A stretch of 20,218 bases of DNA from a virus: the IMG/VR virus record IMGVR_UViG_3300032731_001350, positions 1-20,218 of that record; one strand, written 5' to 3'. This document shows positions 1 through 7,277 of the stretch, piece after piece. Made by a program: the position numbers and the translations under genes. The notes under the pieces are model-generated. The model ran no database searches, had not been told where the DNA came from, and saw only the letters and a program-made list of their open reading frames with translations. Numbering within the stretch: the stretch's first letter is position 1; each line of letters opens with the position of its first letter.

Positions 1-579
1 CTAACTAGGGGTGCGAAGAATGCCGGTAAGAGTCCTTTCCTCCCGAAGGGGATAGGATATACACCATTTGGCTATGGGCCGCGGGAGATTAGTTTTATTA
101 AGGGTAGACAGTCTGTAAAGGAGGAGATCTGTAACAGTTATGGACAAAGCCTGGCTATGTATGATGAGAAGGCTAACAGAGCCAATGCTGAAATGGCGGA
201 GTATTCGTTTCAGAAGTCTGCGATAAAGCCGAGGTTGATGCGAATCGAGCAGAAGATTAATGAGAAGGTAATGCCGAGATATGACGAGAACCTGTTTGCG
301 GCCTTTGATGATAACGTTCCTGAGGATCGGGATGCGAAGGTCAAGGAGAGGACTGAGTATGTCGGCGCAGGGATAGTAGCTGTGAATGAGATTAGAACGG
401 AAGATGGCCTGGAGCCGTTTGAGGGATTTGATGAGCCATGGGTTGCCACTAATATTGTTCCTGCTAGTACGATGGCTGGAATGGAGATGGGTGGGGGATT
501 GTCCCCTGAGGACTTGGAGGAGGTAGCCGAGACGGTTGCCAAGGCCATTGGCAGGAAGGCGAAAAGATACTGGCATTAA
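1..579 (+). CDS. Phage portal protein, C-terminal part (5' end outside window)
   Basis: The reading frame is open from base 1 to TAA at 577-579, giving 192 residues with no start, so the gene begins upstream. The portal is the dodecameric ring at one capsid vertex through which DNA enters and leaves. The fragment resembles the C-terminal part of HK97/SPP1-type portals: an aromatic/Gly stretch (GYTPFGYGPREISFIKG), a helix ending in a run of basic residues (IKPRLMRIEQKINEKVMPRY), and the typical late motif VNEIRTEDGLEPFEG. The acidic, helical C-terminus (SPEDLEEVAETVAKAIGRKAKRYWH) is also usual. Its place upstream of the minor head protein, protease and capsid genes fits the standard head-gene order. 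An internal ATG at 157 is not the true start, because portal-like sequence continues upstream of it. Confidence 0.85.
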   Translation, partial: LTRGAKNAGKSPFLPKGIGYTPFGYGPREISFIKGRQSVKEEICNSYGQSLAMYDEKANRANAEMAEYSFQKSAIKPRLMRIEQKINEKVMPRYDENLFAAFDDNVPEDRDAKVKERTEYVGAGIVAVNEIRTEDGLEPFEGFDEPWVATNIVPASTMAGMEMGGGLSPEDLEEVAETVAKAIGRKAKRYWH

Positions 580-581
580 TT

Positions 582-734
582 ATGATATATAGATTTTTAC
601 GAAATTTGATTTGTCATTGTTATTACCGAATAGATTTTGTGAAGAGATTTCCAAAGTCTAAAAATAGTTTTCCGTCTTATTTTAGGACTATTTATAATGT
701 ATGGCTTAATGTAAAGAGCAAAAGAGATTATTAA
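582..734 (+). CDS. Small basic protein, unknown function
   Basis: A 50-residue open frame starts 2 bases after the portal stop. It begins MIYRFLRNLICHCYYR and ends WLNVKSKRDY. It is strongly basic and aromatic, with a possible amphipathic N-terminal helix. No good ribosome-binding site precedes it; a purine-rich GGAAGG lies about 25 bases upstream. I do not recognise a family. It is reported because it fills most of the gap to the next gene and has protein-like composition, but it could be chance. Confidence 0.35.
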   Translation: MIYRFLRNLICHCYYRIDFVKRFPKSKNSFPSYFRTIYNVWLNVKSKRDY

Positions 735-765
735 AAAAATAAAGATAATATTAAGCTTTTTGGGT

Positions 766-780
766 TTTTATAATATAATA
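766..780 (+). promoter_or_regulatory. Candidate promoter -10 element
   Basis: Two overlapping perfect TATAAT hexamers lie at 769-774 and 774-779, about 30 bases before the ATG at 808, inside an AT-rich intergenic stretch. No convincing -35 hexamer sits at 16-18 bases spacing. In AT-rich DNA such matches also occur by chance, so support is weak. Confidence 0.25.
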
Positions 781-807
781 TATTTAAGGTTTAAGAAAGG
801 AGCAACA

Positions 808-1110
808 ATGAAATACCGTGATATATTGGCGGCTAAAGAAAAATTAAATCGCTTAGAAAATGAGAAAAAAGGATTGGTTTTGGCTAGAAATATTTTATGT
901 CATTATTGGAATCAACTTGATAAAAAGATAAATGAGATTCGTGATCTCAATAAAATTAAAAACGAGCAGGAAAAAATTAGCGAAAAAGATATATGTGATA
1001 TGGAAACGATGGCTGCAAAAGAGTTGAAGTTATGGGCAGCGGAGATTGAGCCCCAGATTCAAGAGAAGATTTCCGCTAAGAAACAGGAAATTGAGAATCT
1101 TGAGGTTTAA
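808..1110 (+). CDS. Small coiled-coil protein, unknown function
   Basis: This encodes 100 residues, beginning MKYRDILAAKEKLNRLENEK. The ATG at 808 is chosen over an in-frame upstream ATG at 760 because AAGGAG (798-802) lies just before it. The protein is almost wholly helical and highly charged (Lys/Glu), with two heptad-like stretches at about 8-60 and 75-100, and no membrane segment or signal peptide. It is the first of a series of small genes between portal and minor head protein. The leader GGTTTAAGAAAGGAG recurs before the next two genes. I do not recognise a family; a small structural or accessory role is only a guess. Confidence 0.7.
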   Translation: MKYRDILAAKEKLNRLENEKKGLVLARNILCHYWNQLDKKINEIRDLNKIKNEQEKISEKDICDMETMAAKELKLWAAEIEPQIQEKISAKKQEIENLEV

Positions 1111-1123
1111 AAAAGGAGAATTA

Positions 1124-1576
1124 ATGAAAGAAGATAATACACAATATATGACAGTGAACGATATTATTGATTCTATTAAAAGTAAACCAGATCTAAACTA
1201 TGAATTTTTTGATGAGGGTAAGATAAAGATTTGGATTAGGCTGAATGATCAATATTTTAATACAAAGGTTAATGGGATAAAGGAGGCAGAGGCGGTTTTA
1301 GACACATTAGTTAAGTATCATAGGTTTTTTAAACTCCAGGGTTATCCTCCTGACGAGATTATGAAGAGTTGTGGAATAAAAGCCTTTGATAAGAATGAAA
1401 AAAAATGGCTTACTATGATTTGTTATGGCGGTATTCAGTGGAGCTGGATTAATAATATTAAGAAAAATGTTAGATGGAAAACGAAAATAATACGAATAAA
1501 GAGTCGATTTTTTAGAGCGGTTCTTAGGCTTATTGGCATGAATCATATTACAATAAAGATTTTTGATTCGGTTTAA
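1124..1576 (+). CDS. Hypothetical phage protein
   Basis: This encodes 150 residues. The ATG at 1124 follows AAAAAAGGAG at spacing 5, and the gene starts 13 bases after the previous stop. An upstream in-frame ATG at 1046 lies inside the preceding gene and is rejected. The middle of the protein is mixed alpha/beta (KIKIWIRLNDQYFNTKV). The C-terminus is a strongly basic amphipathic stretch (RWKTKIIRIKSRFFRAVLRL) that could bind nucleic acid or a membrane surface. No family is recognised. Confidence 0.65.
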   Translation: MKEDNTQYMTVNDIIDSIKSKPDLNYEFFDEGKIKIWIRLNDQYFNTKVNGIKEAEAVLDTLVKYHRFFKLQGYPPDEIMKSCGIKAFDKNEKKWLTMICYGGIQWSWINNIKKNVRWKTKIIRIKSRFFRAVLRLIGMNHITIKIFDSV

Positions 1577-1590
1577 GAAAGGAGATTTGA

Positions 1591-1899
1591 ATGGACTGGA
1601 TAATAGCGATTACGATATGGATATTTTGGACGGTATTTATTTTTTGGATGATCTGGCATGATATATGGTCCAAGACAATGGTTTGGAGGCACGTCACGGA
1701 GTATTTTCAAGCGTCTGGTTCCGATTGTGTCTGTTATTATGGTGATGCTGCTGCTCAGGATTTATTTCTTTCCAATTCGTCGGTTACTCTAAGTCCTGGT
1801 CAGCAGTATAAAATCTCATATAGTATCGGAACAATAAGAAAAATTTGGCTGAAAAATTGGTTAAAAAATACGAAGTTGGTTAAGATTAGAGTGGGTTGA
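1591..1899 (+). CDS. Small membrane-anchored hypothetical protein
   Basis: This encodes 102 residues. The ATG at 1591 follows AAAGGAG at spacing 6, part of the same leader used by the two genes before it. Residues 3-25 form one hydrophobic, Trp-rich membrane helix (IIAITIWIFWTVFIFWMIWH). It is followed by a mixed soluble segment with a Cys pair (DCVCYY) and a basic C-terminus (KNWLKNTKLVKIRVG). A one-pass membrane protein in a head-gene cluster is unusual. It could act on the host envelope, but nothing in the sequence shows how. Confidence 0.6.
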   Translation: MDWIIAITIWIFWTVFIFWMIWHDIWSKTMVWRHVTEYFQASGSDCVCYYGDAAAQDLFLSNSSVTLSPGQQYKISYSIGTIRKIWLKNWLKNTKLVKIRVG

Positions 1900-1911
1900 A
1901 AGGATCTATTA

Positions 1912-2058
1912 ATGAATCCGAATAAAAGAAGAGATGACGAGACACTGGATAAATATCATACTCGATTAAAGATGGCCCAGTATAAGCTAGGGGTTTACCT
2001 GAGAGGCTATATCTGGTGGGCATCAAAATATAAAGGAACATATAGGAAAGAAAAATAA
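1912..2058 (+). CDS. Small basic hypothetical protein
   Basis: This encodes 48 residues, from MNPNKRRDDETLDKY to GTYRKEK. The start follows GAAAGGA at good spacing, 12 bases after the preceding stop, which fits the local series of small genes. It is basic and aromatic at the C-terminal half (YIWWASKY). No family is recognised. It is the last coding sequence before the structured RNA region. Confidence 0.55.
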   Translation: MNPNKRRDDETLDKYHTRLKMAQYKLGVYLRGYIWWASKYKGTYRKEK

Positions 2059-2068
2059 ATAAGTAAAC

Positions 2069-2212
2069 TACTTGCCATGTAGGGCGCGGGTCGGTTGTTA
2101 CGGACTTAGGAATGCCTAACCTTAACGGAGGTCGCCCGAGTTGACAGCAATGATGCGGTGGGCAGCATGGCCGGTCAACGTAAAAACGAGAAATAACAAC
2201 CCTTGGCAAGTA
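2069..2212 (+). ncRNA. Candidate structured RNA with pseudoknot, unassigned class
   Basis: This stretch has no credible ORF on the + strand and is visibly richer in G and C than its flanks. It holds several exact complementary segments: a 9-bp closing stem 2069-2077/2204-2212; 2082-2086/2133-2137 (GGGCG/CGCCC); 2093-2100/2194-2201 (GGTTGTTA/TAACAACC, 8 bp); hairpin 2106-2110/2115-2119 with loop AATG; 2140-2145/2174-2179 (GTTGAC/GTCAAC), enclosing 2153-2156/2165-2168. The 2093-2100 pairing starts inside the 2082/2133 helix and ends outside it, so it makes a pseudoknot. An alternative helix 2097-2103/2120-2126 competes with that pairing, so two exclusive folds are possible. It does not match tRNA, tmRNA, RNase P, or the group I or group II cores I know. 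Structure is seen by pairing only; function is unknown. Confidence 0.6.
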
Positions 2213-2278
2213 TTAATGATTGGTAGACATTTTCCCGGTGCACAAACGGCCGTTTCATATTTTTTCCTCCTTGTTTGG

Positions 2279-2323
2279 GCGAAGGGCTCCATATAATTAC
2301 TACGGAGCCCTTCGCTGTTTTTA
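2279..2323 (+). terminator. Strong Rho-independent terminator-like hairpin
   Basis: A perfect 12-bp stem GCGAAGGGCTCC (2279-2290) / GGAGCCCTTCGC (2304-2315) has a 13-base loop and is followed by TGTTTTTA. It lies 66 bases after the structured RNA and ends where the minor head gene begins. It may end the RNA transcript, or attenuate transcription into the following head genes. Its presence argues against translation of the head protein starting upstream of it. Confidence 0.75.
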
Positions 2324-2327
2324 TGGA

Positions 2328-3920
2328 ATGTTAATGAGAGAATTCGTAGATATAAGCCCTACCTTATGGCGTGATCCGGGATTTCAAGCCCTCCTTGCCG
2401 AGAAGATATTGGAGGAGTTAGATGATGGATCTATGACCCGCCGGGAATGGGAGACTGCTATTTGGCGAGAGTTTATTGAAAAGGTTGCAGATCCCGGCGA
2501 GAAAAAGTTTTATGATGTCCTAATGGTTCTTTTTAGAGGGATGGAGAAGGATATTCTTGGTAAAATGCCAAAAGGTAAGTCTGTCTCTAAAGCGAAGGAA
2601 TCGGATATCGAACATTGGATGTTCTCTGGAAGGCAGTGGAAACAACGTTTTGCACAGCAGGGTGGCGAGGTTATAGAGGGCGTTGCGGTCACCGCCGGTA
2701 GTAGGGCGATGGATAGCATACCTGTTGTGGGTGTTGGCTTTGATGTAACTAATCCGGCTGTCCAGAATCTACTTCAGGCGAGGACAATCAGGTTTGCTAA
2801 AGAGGTTGTAGGAACCACCGAGACACAGATTCGAAAAAGACTAGCCACAGGTATTGCCGCTGGGGAGGGGATGCCGACCCTAAGAAATCGAATCAAGGAT
2901 TACTTCGAGGGTGATGCAATACCGAATCGGGCCGAGATGATCGCTAGGACCGAGACTATTTGGGCCAGTAATGCTGGGGCCGAGGAGGCATACGTTCAGA
3001 GCGGTGTTGTTTCTGGAAAGGAATTTTTAACAGCAGAAGATGAACGTGTCTGTATTTTTTGTAAGGCTGCGGGAGAAAGGTTTGGTGAGGAGCATGGAAT
3101 TAAGCTTGGGGAGGCGTTTTATAAGCTGGGTGATAAGATATCCGGTCATGACTCGGATCTAGATAGGACTGCTACCTATGAGATAACTTATGAGAATGTA
3201 AGGTTTCCGCCTCTCCATGTGCGGTGCAGATGTACATTGATCCCTGTGATTGATGAGAAAGCGGTTGCAAAACCTTTTAAACCGGCCAAAACATTAGACG
3301 AGGCCGAAAAGTGGGTTAAGGATAAAGATTTAGTTGATCAAATTGCGTATAAAAATAGTCGCCCAAAATTTTGGGGTGGTCAATTATTAAGTAAGAAAAA
3401 GAAATTAGAAAAATTTAATATAATTAATTCGGAAATTGATAGGTTCCAGAAAGATTTTAATATCAAATTACCTAAAATATCTATTTTACATATAAATAAA
3501 AATAGAACAGGGAAGGCATCGTATTCATCTAATTGGAAACAAAGACAAATAACATTTGCTGAGGAATGGACATCAAAAGAATGGGATAATATTGAAAATT
3601 GGGAAAAGAAAAATAAAAGAAGGTGGGATTGGATTAAAGATGAAAGCCATATAAAGAAAAATGTTAGGCATGAATATGCTCATATTATAGATGGTGATTT
3701 AAAAATGATATCGTCATCAACGAAATTTGAGAAGGTATTAAAAGATATTTATAAAGCGGGTTTTCATGCCCATAAAATTTCTGATTATGCTAATTCTAAA
3801 CGTACAGAATTTTTTGCTGAAGCTTTTTCTCAATATACAAGTCCCTTTTATAAAAAACATTTGCCTAAAAAACTAGAAAAATTTTTCGAAGAAGAAGTTT
3901 TAGATAGGATAAGAAGATAA
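2328..3920 (+). CDS. MuF/SPP1 gp7-type minor head protein with C-terminal HExxH metallopeptidase domain
   Basis: This encodes about 530 residues if started at ATG 2328 (ATG 2334 is equally possible; neither has a clear ribosome-binding site). A TTG at 2220 would extend the frame but would put the terminator hairpin inside the gene. Residues about 155-310 form the Phage_Mu_F head-morphogenesis domain: RAEMIARTET, then DERVCIFC (C242, C245), then FPPLHVRCRC (C300, C302). Such proteins sit at the portal vertex and can be packaged with the genome. After residue about 330 comes an extra domain with the zincin signature HEYAH (448-452, bases 3669-3683) and a downstream RTEFFAEAFSQY whose Glu (about 498) would be the third zinc ligand. 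Base composition becomes clearly more AT- and Lys/Asn-rich from about 3300 on, as if the tail was acquired separately. This is the layout of MuF polymorphic toxins. A virion-borne peptidase acting on host or capsid proteins is inferred. Confidence 0.8.
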   Translation: MLMREFVDISPTLWRDPGFQALLAEKILEELDDGSMTRREWETAIWREFIEKVADPGEKKFYDVLMVLFRGMEKDILGKMPKGKSVSKAKESDIEHWMFSGRQWKQRFAQQGGEVIEGVAVTAGSRAMDSIPVVGVGFDVTNPAVQNLLQARTIRFAKEVVGTTETQIRKRLATGIAAGEGMPTLRNRIKDYFEGDAIPNRAEMIARTETIWASNAGAEEAYVQSGVVSGKEFLTAEDERVCIFCKAAGERFGEEHGIKLGEAFYKLGDKISGHDSDLDRTATYEITYENVRFPPLHVRCRCTLIPVIDEKAVAKPFKPAKTLDEAEKWVKDKDLVDQIAYKNSRPKFWGGQLLSKKKKLEKFNIINSEIDRFQKDFNIKLPKISILHINKNRTGKASYSSNWKQRQITFAEEWTSKEWDNIENWEKKNKRRWDWIKDESHIKKNVRHEYAHIIDGDLKMISSSTKFEKVLKDIYKAGFHAHKISDYANSKRTEFFAEAFSQYTSPFYKKHLPKKLEKFFEEEVLDRIRR

Positions 3921-4141
3921 TGGGACAGTCAATTCCTCCACATATAGATATTTGTGTAAATTGTAGGAATTATAAAGGATTGCATTTTATAAATTTAAGT
4001 AAGGATATAGAAGATGATTATGTAAATTTTTGTAAGGCATTTTCTGATGAGATTCCTAATGAAATTCTTATAGGAGATAACAAACATACTAAGCCTTTAA
4101 AAGATCAAAAGAATGATATAGTATTTGAACCCATAAAATAA
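3920..4141 (+). CDS. Small Cys-containing protein, candidate immunity partner of the MuF effector
   Basis: This encodes 73 residues. The stop of the MuF gene and this start share one base (TAATG), so translation is probably coupled. It has Cys at 12, 15 and 38 (ICVNC ... FCKAF) and the pattern CKAFSDEIPNEILIGDNKHTKPL ending DIVFEPI. From memory this resembles a family of small phage-associated proteins with a C-C-CxAFPxGIPxEI-H motif, often near head genes, with no function I can name. Its AT-rich composition matches the metallopeptidase tail just upstream rather than the flanking head genes, and a terminator follows directly. This suggests that tail, small gene and terminator move as one cassette. 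An immunity role is inferred from position alone. Confidence 0.65.
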   Translation: MGQSIPPHIDICVNCRNYKGLHFINLSKDIEDDYVNFCKAFSDEIPNEILIGDNKHTKPLKDQKNDIVFEPIK

Positions 4142-4166
4142 CTTAAAACAACCATAACCCAGACCG

Positions 4167-4202
4167 AAAGGCCACTACCAAAAAGGTAGATGGCCTTTTT
4201 TA
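4167..4202 (+). terminator. Rho-independent terminator
   Basis: GGCCACTACC (4170-4179), an A-rich loop and GGTAGATGGCC (4185-4195) form a 10-bp stem with one bulged base, followed by six T. It closes the MuF-effector/small-gene unit 26 bases after the stop codon at 4141. Confidence 0.75.
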
Positions 4203-4246
4203 TTGGAAAAATTGAAAGAAGGAAATAAGTCCGGAGGTAAAACGAA

Positions 4247-7201
4247 ATGGAGCTTATAACGAAACGAATTCCGTTGGAGAATACAAATCTGCCCGACTGG
4301 GCCGCGAAGGCAATGAAGGAGGCTGGGGTTAATCCTGAGGGAGCGGAGCTTGTACGGAAGGGGCTCGTGCCATCGGATACACAGTTTAAGGAAAACGAAA
4401 ATGCGAGTGTCGATTATATAACTACTAAGGCTAGGGATCGAGATAATGAGTTGGTGGTTCCGAAGGGAATAGAGCTGGGTGATTACCGTAAGCATCCTGT
4501 TGTTCTATACTGCCATAATTACAGGCCCGATGATGTACCTCCTGGAAGGAATATGTGGATCAAACTGGACGATAAAGGTTTGGTAGCCAAAACGGAATAC
4601 TTTGTCGGAGACGAGAGTAGTATTGGGCATAAGATATATAATTATAGAAAAGCTGGCTTTCCAATGGCCAAGTCAATAGGCTTTATTCCTATCGAGCAGG
4701 TGGAGGAGGCTGATTTCAAGAACCTGGATCTAAAGGCTTTGGATCTAAACGAGAAGGATCTTGAGGGCGTAAAAAGGGTGTATCCGAGGAGCTTACTTTT
4801 AGAGTATAGCGATGTGCCGGTTCCGAGTAACCCTGATGCCTTACAGTTGGCTGTTTCTAAGGGTTTATTTTTAGATATTGATGATGCAAAGAAATCCGCT
4901 AATGAGGATGATGCGTTTGTGATAGAGATCGTTGAGGATAATAATGAAAAGAAAGGCCGGACATTGATTCGGAACGAGACACCTGGGGAAGAAGGAACCA
5001 TTGAGATAGATATGACTGATACGGTAACAGTATCAAAAGATGAAATGACGGCTGTTGTTGAAAAGGTGACTGAGGAGGTTGCTGAAAAAATTGAAGGGAT
5101 TGGTGTGGATCAGCCTCTGGGTGTTCTAAAGGTCGACGATGAACCCGAGAAGGTTAACTGCCCGGATTGTGATTTTGAATATGCATCTGACGGAGAAGAG
5201 GATGAGTGTCCAAAGTGTGGATCCAAGAAGCCGCCTAGAAAATCTAATAAAGAGGAAAAGCCTGAGGGTGAGTATTATTGTAAGTGCCCTGACTGTGGAT
5301 ATAAGGGGCTGAGTGCGACTGTATGTAGTACTTCCGACTGTCCGGAGTGTGGCAAAAAGATGACCGATGGGGCAGAAGGAGAGGAGAAACCAGAGGAAGA
5401 GAAAAAGTATTTTAATCCATTAAAAGCAAAGACATTTAACTATGAGAACGATGTTGACGAAGAGAAAAATGTAAGATGGAATCCGACTCTTTCAAAGGAG
5501 TTTGATATAGCCGAAGAACCTCTGGAGGCTAGTACTGTGGAGTATGGGCTTATACAGAAGTTTTTGGGCTGTGAGATGAAAAATATCTCAGAGACAACGA
5601 TTACGATACCGTCTGTTTCAATTGGTAATTATTTAAGTGGATTAAAGGTTGCAGTAAAGGATTGGGAAGTTCAGGATGTTCGGAATATTGGCTATGACGG
5701 GACAGAGAGACCTCCGGCTAGATCGGTTATTCAGCTTAACTCTAAGATCAGTGAAGAGTTTTTAATTGAGGGAACAATTTTTTATAAGGCATACAAGGAG
5801 AAGGAAGCCAATGAAATAGAAATAGAGAAGATCCCTATTGTTATGAAGCGGAGACCATCATGGGGCGGTCTGGTACTAACGATGTTCGTTGAACACAAGC
5901 ATATTGGTGTTTACTATAAGGCTATGAACATTGTTCACAAGTGGATCGAGGAGAACAACTGGCTGAAAGGAGAGAGGTTCTCCCTTAGTGGGCAGTTTAT
6001 TGAGAAAACAGATCATAACTGGGATGATGTATTCCTAACTGAGAAGAATATTAAGGCGCTTCAACTATCTCTTAGATCGTTGGAGAAAAAGAAACAGCAT
6101 GCTCCGAATAGAGGACTTTTATTGATTGGACCTCCTGGTACAGGTAAAACTCTGTCTGGAAGGATTATGGCGAACGTGCTTGATGATGTAACGTTTATAT
6201 GGATATCCGCTAGGGATTTTTATAGGAGTGGGGCTGCTGGAGGGATAGGATTTGGATTTGATATGGCTCGTAAACTGGCTCCTTCTATTTTATTTGTAGA
6301 GGATATTGATAATTGGCTTCATGCACGAGCCACCGATCTATTAAAGACCGAGATGGATGGATTGAAACAGTCCACCGGTGTTGTTACTATGCTGACAAGT
6401 AATTATCCGGAAACTTTGCCGGATGCCCTGATAGATAGGCCTGGTAGATTTCATGATGTTCTAAATTTCGATCTACCTGACTCAGATATTCGTTCTAAGA
6501 TGATTCAGAAATGGACCGGAGGGCAGGTGGTAGAGAAGGATCTGGATGGTTTTGTTTCTGAGACTATAGGATATAGTGGGGCACATATTTACGAGTTAGT
6601 TGCGTTTGCAAAATCCCTAATGGAGGATGATGAAGAGTTGGAGATGCCCGAAGCTGTTAGAATGAGTTTGAGAAAAATTGAGGAACAGAGGGAGCTGATA
6701 TCTAATGTTAGGGGTGAGAAAAAAGAACTTGTTGAGCATCTAGTTGAGATTGATAAGAATGTGGAATCAGATACGACCTTTTATATAATTGACGAGGAAG
6801 GTAAGATTAAGGCTCCTCAGGAAGATTTTGTAGAACTGGATTTTATAAATAAAGATGATAATCAAATAATAGAGCTGACGGATGATTTGGTTGAGAAGGC
6901 AGGAAGAGTTATATCAGCCAAGAATCGGAAAACAATTCAGTCGGCTATTGACGGAATGGATCAGGCCACATTGGCATTAAAGGCTTTAATGTCTGCTACA
7001 GAGTTATCCGAAGAGGATGATAGTGGTCCGGCTGTGGACATTTCGAGGGATATAGATGTAAAACGGATTTTAAAAACGGTTAAGGAATCCTTAACGGAGG
7101 CTCAGAAGGAAAATCTTAAGGATCTGAAATCGTCAGTTAGTGGAATGATCGACGAGCGTCTTGATGTTGCTCGTGGTCGTGTTATACGGAGAAGGAGCTA
7201 A
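4247..7201 (+). CDS. Fusion: HK97-type prohead protease, two zinc ribbons, AAA+ ATPase, coiled tail
   Basis: This encodes 984 residues. The ATG follows CCGGAGG at spacing about 9. Residues about 50-215 form a phage prohead protease (S78/U35 type): RDRDNELVVPKG, VVLYCHNY (His90), FPMAKSIGFIP (Ser143) and the closing LLLEYSDVPVPSNPDA. Residues 305-324 and 347-368 are two zinc ribbons (CPDC...CPKC and CPDC...CPEC). After a linker and an alpha/beta domain (about 405-600) comes a full AAA+ module: Walker A GPPGTGKT (628-635), Walker B ILFVEDID (681-688), sensor 1 Asn719, arginine fingers in DRPGRF (730-735) and GYSGAH for sensor 2 (775-780). Residues about 800-984 are acidic coiled coil with a basic C-terminus (RGRVIRRRS), like a scaffold or delta domain. 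Prohead proteases usually have about 200 residues and no ATPase. The gene lies directly before the capsid gene, so it should act in procapsid assembly. The frame is intact, with no sign of a frameshift joining two genes. Confidence 0.88.
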   Translation: MELITKRIPLENTNLPDWAAKAMKEAGVNPEGAELVRKGLVPSDTQFKENENASVDYITTKARDRDNELVVPKGIELGDYRKHPVVLYCHNYRPDDVPPGRNMWIKLDDKGLVAKTEYFVGDESSIGHKIYNYRKAGFPMAKSIGFIPIEQVEEADFKNLDLKALDLNEKDLEGVKRVYPRSLLLEYSDVPVPSNPDALQLAVSKGLFLDIDDAKKSANEDDAFVIEIVEDNNEKKGRTLIRNETPGEEGTIEIDMTDTVTVSKDEMTAVVEKVTEEVAEKIEGIGVDQPLGVLKVDDEPEKVNCPDCDFEYASDGEEDECPKCGSKKPPRKSNKEEKPEGEYYCKCPDCGYKGLSATVCSTSDCPECGKKMTDGAEGEEKPEEEKKYFNPLKAKTFNYENDVDEEKNVRWNPTLSKEFDIAEEPLEASTVEYGLIQKFLGCEMKNISETTITIPSVSIGNYLSGLKVAVKDWEVQDVRNIGYDGTERPPARSVIQLNSKISEEFLIEGTIFYKAYKEKEANEIEIEKIPIVMKRRPSWGGLVLTMFVEHKHIGVYYKAMNIVHKWIEENNWLKGERFSLSGQFIEKTDHNWDDVFLTEKNIKALQLSLRSLEKKKQHAPNRGLLLIGPPGTGKTLSGRIMANVLDDVTFIWISARDFYRSGAAGGIGFGFDMARKLAPSILFVEDIDNWLHARATDLLKTEMDGLKQSTGVVTMLTSNYPETLPDALIDRPGRFHDVLNFDLPDSDIRSKMIQKWTGGQVVEKDLDGFVSETIGYSGAHIYELVAFAKSLMEDDEELEMPEAVRMSLRKIEEQRELISNVRGEKKELVEHLVEIDKNVESDTTFYIIDEEGKIKAPQEDFVELDFINKDDNQIIELTDDLVEKAGRVISAKNRKTIQSAIDGMDQATLALKALMSATELSEEDDSGPAVDISRDIDVKRILKTVKESLTEAQKENLKDLKSSVSGMIDERLDVARGRVIRRRS

Positions 7202-7277
7202 GAAGCGTTAGGTCCTTGACGGGCCGGAGATGCCTTATGGAGAAAATAAATATTAATTTTATGGAGGACAATTGATT

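Noticed and set aside
1-576. Long open frame on the - strand (191 codons)
   Set aside because: It mirrors the portal gene, has a Leu/Ile/Arg-rich pattern typical of antisense frames, and no ribosome-binding site.
1886-2209. Open frame on the - strand covering the structured RNA
   Set aside because: It also covers the small gene at 1912-2058, has low-complexity Cys/Pro content, and no supporting start signal.
2069-2212. Group I intron, group II intron, tmRNA, tRNA or HDV-type ribozyme
   Set aside because: The conserved cores of these classes were looked for and not found; only the order of helices resembles the HDV type.
2220-2327. TTG start at 2220 for the minor head protein
   Set aside because: It has no ribosome-binding site, and the terminator hairpin 2279-2323 would lie inside the coding region; ATG 2328 or 2334 is preferred, though not proven.
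7216-7244. Promoter with TTGACG before the capsid gene
   Set aside because: No -10-like hexamer lies at 16-18 bases; the best candidate is only 14 bases away.
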